Source: Xylanibacter caecicola (GTDB lineage Bacteria > Bacteroidota > Bacteroidia > Bacteroidales > Bacteroidaceae). Taken from it: a stretch of 64,000 nt of DNA. The stretch is taken from the NCBI RefSeq assembly GCF_013166515.1, contig NZ_JABKKJ010000004.1, positions 1 through 64,000 on the forward strand, in the 5' to 3' direction. Positions 26,798 to 35,270 of this stretch are shown in pieces. Each line of letters starts with the position of its first letter. Position 1 is the first letter of the stretch. Under the pieces are notes generated by a model. It had not been told where the DNA came from and did no database searches. It saw only the letters and a program-made list of their open reading frames with translations. A program made the position numbers and the translations under genes.

Positions 26798-27329
26798 GCT
26801 TGTGTTTAAAGGCGTGTCCGAGATAGTGGGCACCGACGACCTGGGAGTGCTGGTGCTCACCGACGAGAAAGAGCAGCGGCAGATAACCGTGGTGTGCGAC
26901 AAGGCTATGGCGGTGCAGGCGGAGCTGCGCGTGCACCGGGTGCCGATAACGCAGATAATGCTGCCCGAAGTGCTCTGCAAAGTCCTTGCCAACCAGACGG
27001 AGCTGCAACTCGAGATACTCATCAGCGGCATCGACGACGGGCAGTATCGCGTGATGCTGTACAACAAGGACACGCTCGAACCGACGCTCATACGTGCCGG
27101 CGACGCCGTGTTGCTGTCGATGGCGGGAAACATACCTATTTATATAGACCACGACCTGATGATGCGCCAGTCGGTGCCATACAAGGAAGACTCGCGCGGC
27201 GTGTCGCTGCCCGTAAACACCATAAGCGACGAGATGCTGCAGGCGGCGCTCGACAAAGCCGTCGAGGACGAGAACTACGAACTCGCCTCGCATCTGCGCG
27301 ACGAGCAGTTGCGGCGCGGAAAGAAATGA
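26787..27329 (+). CDS. Bifunctional nuclease domain protein with C-terminal UVR motif
   Basis: 180 residues from the ATG at 26787 (MSRIRLVFKGVSEIVG); a longer frame into the transporter gene is rejected. The DUF151/BFN domain covers about 1-130 (LGVLVLTDEKEQRQITVVCD, then YRVMLYNKD). A UvrB/UvrC-type motif is at the end (ALDKAVEDENYELASHLRDE). BFN proteins have reported DNase and RNase activity in plants. The bacterial role is not settled. It overlaps the transporter by 11 bases, and rsmE follows after 31 bases. Confidence 0.82.
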   Translation, partial: SRIRLVFKGVSEIVGTDDLGVLVLTDEKEQRQITVVCDKAMAVQAELRVHRVPITQIMLPEVLCKVLANQTELQLEILISGIDDGQYRVMLYNKDTLEPTLIRAGDAVLLSMAGNIPIYIDHDLMMRQSVPYKEDSRGVSLPVNTISDEMLQAALDKAVEDENYELASHLRDEQLRRGKK

Positions 27330-27360
27330 CACACACAGGCATAACCGAGGCTTTACACAG

Positions 27361-28086
27361 ATGAAAGAAGCAAGATATTTCTTTGTGCCCGATGCGGGGC
27401 AATGCACGGAACTGCCGCCCGACGAGGCGGTGCACGCGCTGCGTGTGCTGCGTCTGCAGAGCGGCGACGAGATGTTCCTCATGGACGGCGCCGGCAGCTT
27501 CTATCGCGCCGAAGTGGCGGAGACGTCGGGCAAGCGCTGCGCCTACGTCATACTTGAAGAAATGCCGCAGCACCGGGTGTGGGCAGGGCACATCCACGTG
27601 GCAATGGCGCCGACAAAGGTGATGGACCGCGTGGAGTGGTTCGCCGAGAAAGCCACAGAGGTGGGTGTCGACGAGCTGAGCTTTCTCAACTGTCGCTTCT
27701 CCGAACGCCGTGTGATGCGCGAAGACAGGATAGAAAAGATAGTGGTGTCCGCCGCAAAGCAGAGCCGCAAGCCGTGGATGCCCGTCGTAAACGCCATGAC
27801 AGCCTTTGCCGACTTCATAAAAGAGCCGCGCCGCGGACGCAAGTTCATCGCCCACTGCTACGGCGAGTTTGAGCGCAAAGACCTCTTCAACGAGTTGCAG
27901 AACGTGGAAAGAGACGCCGACGTGACGGTGCTCATCGGTCCGGAAGGCGACTTTTCCGCCGACGAGGTGCGCATGGCGGAGGACTGCGGATACGAGTCGG
28001 TTACTCTCGGCGAGAGCCGTCTGCGCACGGAAACGGCGGCACTCGGTGCCGCAATGATGATGCAGCTTGTCAAAAGAAACGGCTGA
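27361..28086 (+). CDS. rsmE: 16S rRNA (uracil-1498-N3)-methyltransferase
   Basis: 241 residues. A small N-terminal PUA-like part contains LRLQSGDEMFLMDGAGSFY. The SPOUT domain follows with the SAM knot: VLIGPEGDFSADEV, then VTLGESRLRTETAALGA. It methylates U1498 in the 30S decoding region. Same strand as the nuclease gene and probably in the same operon. Typical length. Confidence 0.94.
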   Translation: MKEARYFFVPDAGQCTELPPDEAVHALRVLRLQSGDEMFLMDGAGSFYRAEVAETSGKRCAYVILEEMPQHRVWAGHIHVAMAPTKVMDRVEWFAEKATEVGVDELSFLNCRFSERRVMREDRIEKIVVSAAKQSRKPWMPVVNAMTAFADFIKEPRRGRKFIAHCYGEFERKDLFNELQNVERDADVTVLIGPEGDFSADEVRMAEDCGYESVTLGESRLRTETAALGAAMMMQLVKRNG

Positions 28087-28181
28087 CGTGACCGATGCCG
28101 GCAAGCGTCGGTATTTGTAAAGCCGGTGCCGCATCTGCACATTATAATAGTATATTACGTTTAATTTAGAATATCTTCTGA

Positions 28182-29588
28182 ATGTTGAAACAGATTATCA
28201 TTGATACGGTCATGCGACCGCTGCTGACTGTACTGCCGCTGCTTGCGGTGCTTACGGCGCTGCTGTCGTCGTGTTCGGGCGACGACTACGTGAACGCCGT
28301 CCCCGCCAACAGCATCGCCCTGATGTCGGTAGACCTGCGCAGGATGGCAGACGAATGCACCGGAAACGATGTGGACAACGCAAAGCTGCTCAACAGACTG
28401 TTGCACGTTGAGAATGCCGGCGACTGCGGCATGGATCTCTCTGAAAAGATCTACATGTTTGAGTCGGCAGAAGGCAATCTTGGAGTCGTGGCGAAGGTAA
28501 AGAGCAGGTCGGACCTCGATACGTGGCTCGACAACCTTGCCAACGCAGGTGTCTGCCGCAACGCTGTCGAGCGCGGCGACATAGGCTTTGCGGTGATGAA
28601 AGACTCGTGGATTGTGGGCTTCTCGTCATCGAAACTTATGATAATGGGACCCGTCATCGCCTCGCAGCATGCCGAGGTGCAGCAGACAATGGCGAAATAT
28701 CTGAAGCAGGACGAGGAAAACGGCATAAAGGGCACGCCGCTGTACGACAAGCTGGACAGCATAGACAGTCCAGTGGCGCTCGTTGCAAGGGCAAACGCCC
28801 TTCCCGAGAAGTTCGTCGCGCCCTTCATGATCGGCGCCCCAAAGGATGCGGATGCCTCGCAGATAGTCATTGCCGCCGCATTGTCCACGGAACAGGGCGG
28901 AATGATGAAGATTACGGGAGAGACATTCTCGTTTAACAAAGGCATAGACCGTCGGCTGAAAGAGGCGTATGCCGGTTATCGCCCCATAACCGATGAGTTT
29001 GTGGCAAATGTCGATGCCTCGTCGCTGTTTGCGGTATTCATGAATGTCGACGGAGCCGGATATATTTCTCTGCTGCATGAGGACAAGGCGGCGCAGGTGC
29101 TGCTCGCCGGTATGAACATGGCTGTGGACATGGACAATATAATAAGGAGCGTGGACGGAGACATGGCTCTTGTCGTTACGGGATATGACGGCGACAGGAT
29201 GCAGATGCAGCTCGGCGCACGCCTAAAGACGCGCGGCTTTCTTGACGATGTGGACTATTGGAAGCAGTCGGCTCCCAAAGGCAGCGCCATAACCGACAAC
29301 GGCAAGGATGCCTACCGCTATTCGGGCGGCGACTTCAGCTTCTGCTTCGGTGTCTCCGCAGACAATCGTTTCTATGCCGGCAGCACGGAGGCTCTGGCAC
29401 GCGGCATACTGCAAAAGTCGCCTTCACCGTTCTCTCCGGAGATATGCAAGGCGCTGAAAGGACAACGGATGTGCATGCTCGTGAACGTGGCGAAAATGGC
29501 GGAGGACAACGAGATGATGGGTACGGTGATGCCGCTGCTCGTTCCCGTGATGGGTAAAGTCGGCACTATACTATATATAATAAGGTAA
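28182..29588 (+). CDS. DUF4836 family lipoprotein
   Basis: 468 residues. The signal sequence ends in a lipobox with Cys31 (LTALLSSC), so it should be lipid-anchored. The start of the mature part, YVNAVPANSIALMSVDLRRM, and repeated patterns such as DLDTWLDNLANAGVC and FAVMKDSWIVGFSSSKLMI are typical of DUF4836 proteins of Bacteroidales, whose function is unknown. Its last base is the first base of the next gene's ATG, so it is tightly coupled to an ABC transporter ATPase and permease, which suggests an envelope task. A leader motif near 28158 resembles the end of the 200-bp element. Confidence 0.8.
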   Translation: MLKQIIIDTVMRPLLTVLPLLAVLTALLSSCSGDDYVNAVPANSIALMSVDLRRMADECTGNDVDNAKLLNRLLHVENAGDCGMDLSEKIYMFESAEGNLGVVAKVKSRSDLDTWLDNLANAGVCRNAVERGDIGFAVMKDSWIVGFSSSKLMIMGPVIASQHAEVQQTMAKYLKQDEENGIKGTPLYDKLDSIDSPVALVARANALPEKFVAPFMIGAPKDADASQIVIAAALSTEQGGMMKITGETFSFNKGIDRRLKEAYAGYRPITDEFVANVDASSLFAVFMNVDGAGYISLLHEDKAAQVLLAGMNMAVDMDNIIRSVDGDMALVVTGYDGDRMQMQLGARLKTRGFLDDVDYWKQSAPKGSAITDNGKDAYRYSGGDFSFCFGVSADNRFYAGSTEALARGILQKSPSPFSPEICKALKGQRMCMLVNVAKMAEDNEMMGTVMPLLVPVMGKVGTILYIIR

Positions 29589-30232
29589 TGGAGACCATAG
29601 AATTTCATTCGGTTCTTCCGCAGGTGTTTGCCGGGCGCGGCGATATCGTCTCGGATGTGTGGCGCAAAGACGTGTCATTCGACAAAGGCAGGCTGTATCT
29701 CGTTGAGGCGGAGAGCGGAAAGGGCAAGAGCACGTTCTGCAGTTATATCATGGGATACCGTCACGATTATTCCGGCGATGTGTTGATGGACGGCAAGAAC
29801 GTCAGAGACATCGGGATAAAGGAGTGGACAGGCATACGTCGGAACAATATCAGCTATCTGTTCCAGGAACTGCGCCTGTTTCCGGAACTCACGGCTTTTG
29901 AAAACGTGGAGATAAAAAACAGACTTACAGGATTTAAGACCCGCAGCGACATCGAACGCTGGTTTGACATGCTGGGAATAGCGGATAAGATGAACACGAG
30001 GGTAGGGCAGATGTCTTTCGGACAGCAACAGCGTGTGGCAATGATGCGCGCCCTTGTGCAGCCGTTCGACTTTATTCTTGCCGACGAACCTGTAAGCCAC
30101 CTCGACGAAGGCAACTCCGCCATAATGGGAGACATAATGATGACGGAAGCAAGGGCGCAGGGCGCCGGCGTCATCGTGACAAGTATAGGTAAGCATATGG
30201 CTTTGGATTACGAAAAGGTGTATCGGTTATGA
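29588..30232 (+). CDS. ABC transporter ATP-binding protein (LolD/MacB type), degenerate motifs
   Basis: 214 residues. Walker B (FILADEPVSHLDEG) and the H-loop region are present. Walker A reads AESGKGKST, with Ala in place of the first Gly. The signature is MSFGQQQRVAMMRA instead of LSGGQ, so it departs from consensus; ATP binding is still likely. Best placed with LolD/MacB-like ATPases that drive FtsX-fold permeases, and such a permease follows with a 4-base overlap. Forms a unit with the DUF4836 lipoprotein; lipoprotein or envelope traffic is a reasonable guess. Confidence 0.82.
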   Translation: METIEFHSVLPQVFAGRGDIVSDVWRKDVSFDKGRLYLVEAESGKGKSTFCSYIMGYRHDYSGDVLMDGKNVRDIGIKEWTGIRRNNISYLFQELRLFPELTAFENVEIKNRLTGFKTRSDIERWFDMLGIADKMNTRVGQMSFGQQQRVAMMRALVQPFDFILADEPVSHLDEGNSAIMGDIMMTEARAQGAGVIVTSIGKHMALDYEKVYRL

Positions 30233-31425
30233 GTCTTGTTTGGAAATTGCTGCGCAGCCATGTAAGCGTTCCGCAGCTTACGGGTTTCTTCTTTGCCAAT
30301 CTTTTTGGCATGTTCATTGTGCTTCTCGGCTTTCAGTTTTATCGCGACGTGTTGCCGGTATTTACCGCGCAAGACAGTTTTATGCGTTCCGACTATCTTA
30401 TATTGAGCAAGAAAGTGGGCACGGCAGCGGCATTGTCAGGGCGCACGCACTCGTTTGACGGTGCCGAGCGTGACGACGTTGCACGGCAGAGCTTTGCAGG
30501 CAAGGTGGGCAAGTTCACATCCACGGAGTATAAGGTGGATGCCAACATGGGTATAGCCGGTCATTCGGTGTTAAGTTCCGAACTGTTCTTCGAGAGTGTT
30601 CCGGACGACTTCATCGATATTCCGTTGAAAGACTGGCACTATGAAGAAGGCAGCAAGGAAATACCTATAATACTGCCACGTACATATATAAATATGTATA
30701 ACTTCGGCTTTGCGCAGACGCATTCCCTGCCAAAGATAAGCGACGGGCTTGTGGGAATGATTGATTTCCGCATCTTCATACAGGGCAACGGGCATAACGA
30801 CCTGTACAGCGGTAGGGTTGTAGGACTGTCTAACAGGCTCACAACTATATTGGTTCCGCAGTCTTTTATGGACTGGAGCAACGCATATTATGCTCCCGAC
30901 GCCCATTCCGACCCTACGCGGCTTCTGCTTGAAGTGTCAAATCCGGCAGACGAGAGCATCGCAAAATATATAGATGCGAAAGGCTATGAGGTGGAAAGCG
31001 ACAAGTTGCAGGCAGAGAAAACCACCTATTTCCTGCGCATGATAGTGTCGCTTGTCATGGCTGTAGGTCTGGTTATAAGCGCACTGAGCTTTTACATACT
31101 GATGCTCAGCATATATCTGCTTGTGCAGAAGAACTCTGCAAAACTTGAAAACCTTCTGCTCATTGGCTATACTCCTGCAAGGGTTGCGATGCCGTATCAG
31201 ATGCTTGCCGCGGTACTGAACATAATTGTACTGTTGCTTACGCTGATATTGATATACGTTGTGCGCGGATATTACATGGACATGATAGTGGCAGTATTCC
31301 CGCAACTTGAAAGCGCTACGCTGCTTCCCGCAATACTTGCAGGGCTGTTGTTGCTGGTCATTGTCACAGTTCTCAATGTCCTGATAATACGCAATAAAGT
31401 GATGAAAATATGGTATGGAAAGTAG
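30229..31425 (+). CDS. ABC transporter permease, FtsX/MacB-like fold
   Basis: 398 residues. One membrane segment lies near the N-terminus (about 20-40, FFFANLFGMFIVLLGFQFY), then a large periplasmic part to about 270, and three segments toward the end (about 275-300, 320-345, 360-385). This 1+3 layout is the FtsX/LolE/MacB permease topology. It overlaps the ATPase gene by four bases. It is the last gene of the unit; no terminator of note lies before the tRNA promoter. The substrate is unknown. Confidence 0.8.
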   Translation: MSLVWKLLRSHVSVPQLTGFFFANLFGMFIVLLGFQFYRDVLPVFTAQDSFMRSDYLILSKKVGTAAALSGRTHSFDGAERDDVARQSFAGKVGKFTSTEYKVDANMGIAGHSVLSSELFFESVPDDFIDIPLKDWHYEEGSKEIPIILPRTYINMYNFGFAQTHSLPKISDGLVGMIDFRIFIQGNGHNDLYSGRVVGLSNRLTTILVPQSFMDWSNAYYAPDAHSDPTRLLLEVSNPADESIAKYIDAKGYEVESDKLQAEKTTYFLRMIVSLVMAVGLVISALSFYILMLSIYLLVQKNSAKLENLLLIGYTPARVAMPYQMLAAVLNIIVLLLTLILIYVVRGYYMDMIVAVFPQLESATLLPAILAGLLLLVIVTVLNVLIIRNKVMKIWYGK

Positions 31426-31484
31426 TGCATATATGCAGAAACAGTGCGAAAACGCACTTTTTTCGAAAAAATATGTCCGTTTTC

Positions 31485-31515
31485 TTTGTCGTTTAAAATA
31501 AATGCTGTACCTTTG
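31485..31515 (+). promoter_or_regulatory. Promoter of tRNA-Lys
   Basis: TTTG (31485-31488), 19 bases, TACCTTTG (31508-31515): a full consensus match about 45 bases before the tRNA. Confidence 0.8.
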
Positions 31516-31560
31516 CACTCGCAATTAAGAAATAACACTTATTGCTAATAAAAAGCGGAT

Positions 31561-31633
31561 GCGCTTGTAGCTCAGTTGGTAGAGCATCTGACTCTTAATC
31601 AGAGGGTCCAGGGTTCGAACCCCTGCAGGCGTA
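31561..31633 (+). tRNA. tRNA-Lys (anticodon CTT)
   Basis: 73 nt cloverleaf. Acceptor 31561-31567 pairs with CAGGCGT before the discriminator A, with G1-U72 and one further wobble. The D arm is GCTCAGTTGGTAGAGC. The anticodon loop CTCTTAA in a TCTGA/TCAGA stem gives anticodon CTT. The T arm is CAGGG-TTCGAAC-CCCTG. The CCA end is not encoded. It has its own promoter and a terminator right behind. Confidence 0.97.
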
Positions 31634-31634
31634 C

Positions 31635-31670
31635 AAAGGTGGAGAAAAGCAATTTTCTCCACCTTTTTTA
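31635..31670 (+). terminator. Strong terminator after tRNA-Lys, shared with nhaA
   Basis: Perfect 14-bp arms (31635-31648 and 31653-31666, AAAGGTGGAGAAAA) with a GCAA loop, followed by T residues. It reaches the nhaA stop codon on the other strand and should work in both directions. Confidence 0.9.
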
Positions 31671-33020
31671 TTGTTGTTGTTGAAGCAGTGGAATGTCGCG
31701 CCGGGTACGTTCATTCAGCAATTTATAACCTATTACGGCTCCTGCCACAGATGCCGCGAATATCCCTGTTTTTGCCTGAAGCAGATAATTGGTGTCGTTA
31801 AAGGCAAGTGTGGAGATGAACACGGACATCGTAAAGCCGATGGAAGCAAGAAAACCTATGCCTGCAATTCTGCGCGTCGTGAGGAATGCAGGTCTGTCCG
31901 TTATCCCCGTTTTTATAAGAATAAGAGTTGCGAACATAATGCCGGCGGGCTTTCCGATAAGAAGTCCGAGCATGGTTCCTGCCGCTATGTTTGTGGAGAA
32001 TATGTCTGCAACGTTGGTGTCAATGAATGATATACCGGAATTTGCAATGGCAAAGACAGGCATTATTACGAAGGATACAAGCGGATGCATGGCGTTTTCA
32101 AGGCGCTGTAATGGCGGAATGGCATCTTTGGAGCGTCCTATTATACTGTCTATTACTTCCACCTGCTCGTGTTCAAGAGTCGACACGTTGTTGGGCTTTA
32201 TGCCTTTGAAGCGTTTCAGAAGCTTTGCGGCATGTGCGATATAGTCGGTTTCGGGCAGCCGCGAGTCTGCCGGTATTACAAGAGCGGCAAGCACGGCGGC
32301 TATCGTTGCGTGTATGCCGGACATGAGAAATGCAAGCCACACGCCGCCGATGCCCACAATTCCATAGAAGACAACACTTTTAATCCCAAGTTTGTTTGCG
32401 GCAAACATGATGAGGAGGAAGCATACTCCTATGCCGATGTTTGCAAGTGATATCTCTGATGTGTAGAAGAATGCGATGACAAGAACGGCACCGAGGTCGT
32501 CGACAATGGCAAGCGTTGTAAGGAATATTTTTATGGAAAGAGGTATCTTGTTGCCGAGCAAATACAGTATCGCGAGTGAAAAGGCAATGTCTGTAGCCAT
32601 GGGAATGCCCCAGCCGCCGGCTGTTTCTCCGGTGTTCAAAGCAAGATATATTGCTGCCGGGAAGAGCATACCGGATATGGCGGCGCCTATGGGGAGTATA
32701 GTGTTGCGTATGTCTGCAAGTTCTCCGCCTATGAACTCACGTTTCAGTTCAAGACCCACCACGAAGAAGAACATCGACATCAGACCGTCGTTGATCCAGT
32801 GGTGCAGGCTGTAATACAATATGGGTGAACCGTTGAATATAAGTCCTATCTTCTGTTCAAAGAAACTGAAGTATGCCTCATGCCACGGACTGTTGGCAAG
32901 TATCATGGCTGCAACGATGCTGATACCGAGTACTATGCCGCCCGATTTCTCCTGATTGATAAAATGCTGTATAGGCAATGCCAGTCCGTTACTGAACTTC
33001 TTTTGATATCCCTTTTTCAT
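31668..33020 (-). CDS. nhaA: Na+/H+ antiporter NhaA
   Basis: 450 residues from the ATG at 33020 (MKKGYQKKFSNGLALPIQHF). A longer frame exists but begins upstream of the promoter box at 33044-33051. About 11-12 membrane segments. Key NhaA marks: FFFVGLELKREFIGGEL and ATDIAFSLAILYLLG followed by TTLAIVDDLGAVLVIAFFY, with the paired aspartates (D163/D164 in E. coli). It exports Na+ in exchange for protons for salt and pH homeostasis. Single gene, convergent with tRNA-Lys. Confidence 0.94.
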   Translation of the reverse strand: MKKGYQKKFSNGLALPIQHFINQEKSGGIVLGISIVAAMILANSPWHEAYFSFFEQKIGLIFNGSPILYYSLHHWINDGLMSMFFFVVGLELKREFIGGELADIRNTILPIGAAISGMLFPAAIYLALNTGETAGGWGIPMATDIAFSLAILYLLGNKIPLSIKIFLTTLAIVDDLGAVLVIAFFYTSEISLANIGIGVCFLLIMFAANKLGIKSVVFYGIVGIGGVWLAFLMSGIHATIAAVLAALVIPADSRLPETDYIAHAAKLLKRFKGIKPNNVSTLEHEQVEVIDSIIGRSKDAIPPLQRLENAMHPLVSFVIMPVFAIANSGISFIDTNVADIFSTNIAAGTMLGLLIGKPAGIMFATLILIKTGITDRPAFLTTRRIAGIGFLASIGFTMSVFISTLAFNDTNYLLQAKTGIFAASVAGAVIGYKLLNERTRRDIPLLQQQQ

Positions 33021-33043
33021 GATTTGTGCTTTTGGTGCCGCTA

Positions 33044-33051
33044 CAAAGATA
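33044..33051 (-). promoter_or_regulatory. nhaA promoter -7 box
   Basis: Minus-strand TATCTTTG, about 23 bases before the chosen ATG. It excludes the longer start. Confidence 0.65.
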
Positions 33052-33173
33052 TTTATAAAAAGAAGTATTCCGGTTCCGTATTTTATGCTTTTAAATATTA
33101 TTACTGTTATTACAGCAAGATAAAAAAATGTAAATAAGCCCGCCTTTAGCATTCCCGGTTGCGCAAAATTTCG

Positions 33174-33181
33174 TATATTTG
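33174..33181 (+). promoter_or_regulatory. queDE promoter -7 box
   Basis: TATATTTG fits TAnnTTTG. The leader to queD is about 75 bases, with only a 4-bp hairpin (AGGC/GCCT); I could not fit a preQ1 riboswitch consensus. Confidence 0.55.
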
Positions 33182-33259
33182 TTTTGTGAAGAGAGGCACA
33201 TCGCCTTTAAAGTATGAAAATCAAAAGGTATAATAAATAATTATATAGATAAAACCCCG

Positions 33260-33610
33260 ATGTATATAGTTTCAAAACGGATGGAAATAGCCGGATGTCA
33301 CAGGCTCAGTCTTCCCTATGAAAGCAGATGCACCCGTATGCATGGTCATAACTGGATTGTAACGGTGCATTGTAAGTCGAAGACCTTGAACAATGAAGGA
33401 ATGGTTGTGGATTTCAAACATATAAAAGACAAGATACATTCATATCTCGATCATGGTAACTTTAACGAACTGCTGAATTTCAATCCTACAGCCGAGAATA
33501 TAGCCAAGTGGATATGCGATAATGTTCCGTTGTGTTTCCGTGTGGACGTGGAAGAGAGCGGCAATAATAAGGCAACGTATATAAAAGATGATGAGGAGGA
33601 ACGGATTTGA
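33260..33610 (+). CDS. queD: 6-carboxy-5,6,7,8-tetrahydropterin synthase
   Basis: 116 residues, typical for QueD. Zinc-binding histidines are in AGCHRLSLPYE and MHGHNW, the catalytic Cys in ESRCTRMHGH, and the family segment VVDFKHIKDKIHSYLDHGN is present. It turns dihydroneopterin triphosphate into carboxy-tetrahydropterin on the way to queuosine. The stop overlaps the TTG start of queE, so the two are coupled. queC and queF are not in the window. Confidence 0.93.
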   Translation: MYIVSKRMEIAGCHRLSLPYESRCTRMHGHNWIVTVHCKSKTLNNEGMVVDFKHIKDKIHSYLDHGNFNELLNFNPTAENIAKWICDNVPLCFRVDVEESGNNKATYIKDDEEERI

Positions 33611-34173
33611 GGATAAACGAGATATTCTATTCTTTGCAGGGTGAGGGCTTTTTCACCGGCACTCCCGCTGTCTTCATACGATTCTTGGGATGCAATCTTG
33701 CATGTGATTTCTGCGATACCGTTCACGGGCGGTATTATGAAGCAACGCAGGAAGATATATTGGATACGATATCCGGGTATCCGTCAAGGCATGTCGTCAT
33801 AACCGGAGGAGAACCGTCGTTGCAGCTTACCGATGAATTTGTGACTGCTCTTCATGAGCGTGGATATTTCGTTCAGGTTGAGACAAACGGCACGATACGG
33901 CTTCCCGACACTGTGGACTGGATCACCTGTTCGCCTAAAAACCGTGATGTTGTATATAATGAAGTCGACGAACTGAAAGTGGTATATATGGGGAAAGGGC
34001 AGGATATGACCCTTTATGACGGTATAAAAGCCTCTGTATATTGCCTGCAACCGTGCGATGTGAAGGATGAAAAGCGCAATGCCGTGATTGTTGCGGACAC
34101 GATAGAATATATAAAGCAACATCCTAAATGGCGGCTTTCGTTGCAGACACATAAGATACTGGATGTAAGATGA
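33607..34173 (+). CDS. queE: 7-carboxy-7-deazaguanine synthase
   Basis: 188 residues, a short radical-SAM enzyme. The cluster motif is CNLACDFC (CX3CX2C), the first strand is INEIFYSLQGEGFFTGTPAV, and VITGGEPSLQ is the SAM-binding GGE. It rearranges carboxy-tetrahydropterin to 7-carboxy-7-deazaguanine. The start must be TTG at 33607: the frame has a stop at 33592-33594 upstream and no ATG or GTG before the conserved N-terminus. The TTGA overlap with the queD stop implies translational coupling. Confidence 0.93.
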   Translation: MRINEIFYSLQGEGFFTGTPAVFIRFLGCNLACDFCDTVHGRYYEATQEDILDTISGYPSRHVVITGGEPSLQLTDEFVTALHERGYFVQVETNGTIRLPDTVDWITCSPKNRDVVYNEVDELKVVYMGKGQDMTLYDGIKASVYCLQPCDVKDEKRNAVIVADTIEYIKQHPKWRLSLQTHKILDVR

Positions 34174-34239
34174 TGATAGAATCGGTTGCTTATTAGCGAT
34201 TGATATATATAGATTTAATATTGAACAGCCAATTGGAAT

Positions 34240-34965
34240 ATGAGAAAAGTGCTTGTTTTTATAATGATTTCATGTTTTTCGTGCGCCGTTTCGGCACAGG
34301 AAAGTTCCGAGATATCTTCTTTTACGGACAATGCAGGTGTCTTGTATGATACGGAGAAGTTGTGCGACATCAGGCAAACATCATTTCCTGCATCTTCTTT
34401 CGACATGCCGGACAATGCCTTTATGTCGTATCATGGCGATTCTTTAGCCCTGCCACGGCTCAATATGTACGGACAGACTGCTATCAGTTCATATCCTTTT
34501 TACGGCTTGGGATATACGGACTGGAGCCTGCATAAAGGACTGAATGTGAATATCGGTGCATCGGTGTTTGCCACGTTCGGCAAGCATTCGCATTATAAAG
34601 GCGCAGGCTTCGGGCAGAATATATCGATGATGTATGCCATGCCCATAACAAACAAACTGTCGGTTGCACTTGGCGGATATTTTACGAATACGTCGTGGAG
34701 CCACGATTCTTATCGTGATGCGGGGCTTAATGCCGTTCTTGGATATAAATTCAACGAGCGTTGGGAGGCATACCTCTTTGCACAGAAGTCGCTTGTCAAC
34801 AAACGCATGCCTCTTCCTCTCTATGATATAAACGGTTTGGGCGACCGTATAGGTGCTGCGGTGAAGTATAATTTCAGCCCTTCGTTCAGCATTCAGATGT
34901 CCGTATCGACATCTCAGTATGATTTGCCTATATATACCGACACCGGCTTTCCGCCGATGCGATGA
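34240..34965 (+). CDS. Hypothetical secreted, outer-membrane-like protein
   Basis: 241 residues. A signal peptide (1-19, MRKVLVFIMISCFSCAVSA) is followed by a soluble part and, from about residue 90, alternating strands ending in aromatic residues (YGLGYTDWSLHKGLNVNIGA, then LSVALGGYFTNTSW and AAVKYNFSPSFSIQMSVSTS). This suggests a small beta-barrel. No family recognised. It is a single gene, separated from queE by 66 bases with a TAATATTG near-promoter box, and lies at the border of the leftward accessory cassette. Confidence 0.65.
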   Translation: MRKVLVFIMISCFSCAVSAQESSEISSFTDNAGVLYDTEKLCDIRQTSFPASSFDMPDNAFMSYHGDSLALPRLNMYGQTAISSYPFYGLGYTDWSLHKGLNVNIGASVFATFGKHSHYKGAGFGQNISMMYAMPITNKLSVALGGYFTNTSWSHDSYRDAGLNAVLGYKFNERWEAYLFAQKSLVNKRMPLPLYDINGLGDRIGAAVKYNFSPSFSIQMSVSTSQYDLPIYTDTGFPPMR

Positions 34966-34992
34966 CATTGTTGGTTCCTGTAAATTAGTCCG

Positions 34993-35259
34993 TTACAACT
35001 TTCCTGTTGCCAATAGCAAAAGATAGGCAATGTCCAAAAGCGTATATATACCAAGGCTGCATTTATCGAACCGTCCCTTTTTGTTATGGCTCCTTGCAAG
35101 TATAAGCACGCTCAGTACGAGCGACAATATTATTAATCCGGTTGCAACGTACTTGATAATGTCATTGTCCAATGAGTTGCTTATTGTTACAATAAAAAGC
35201 GCAATGACGTTTAAATCTATTGTGTAATCCTCTATTGCCTTATACACATGCGGTTTCAT
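34993..35259 (-). CDS. Small membrane protein, unknown
   Basis: 88 residues from the ATG at 35259 (MKPHVYKAIEDYTIDL). A start at 35307 would overlap the gene before. Two or three hydrophobic segments (about 15-32, 36-56 and 70-85) separated by a basic loop (ARSHNKKGRFDK). No family recognised. Last gene of the leftward cassette. Inner membrane. Confidence 0.55.
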   Translation of the reverse strand: MKPHVYKAIEDYTIDLNVIALFIVTISNSLDNDIIKYVATGLIILSLVLSVLILARSHNKKGRFDKCSLGIYTLLDIAYLLLLATGKL

Positions 35260-35270
35260 AATGCCATAGA

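Noticed and set aside
26063-28140. Two long minus-strand frames (356 and 334 codons) opposite the transporter, nuclease and rsmE genes
   Set aside because: Composition is typical of antisense reading of GC-rich genes; the plus-strand genes have clear family motifs.
33182-33259. Possible preQ1 riboswitch in the queD leader
   Set aside because: Only a 4-bp stem is present and the conserved A-rich tail and loop bases of known preQ1 classes could not be placed.
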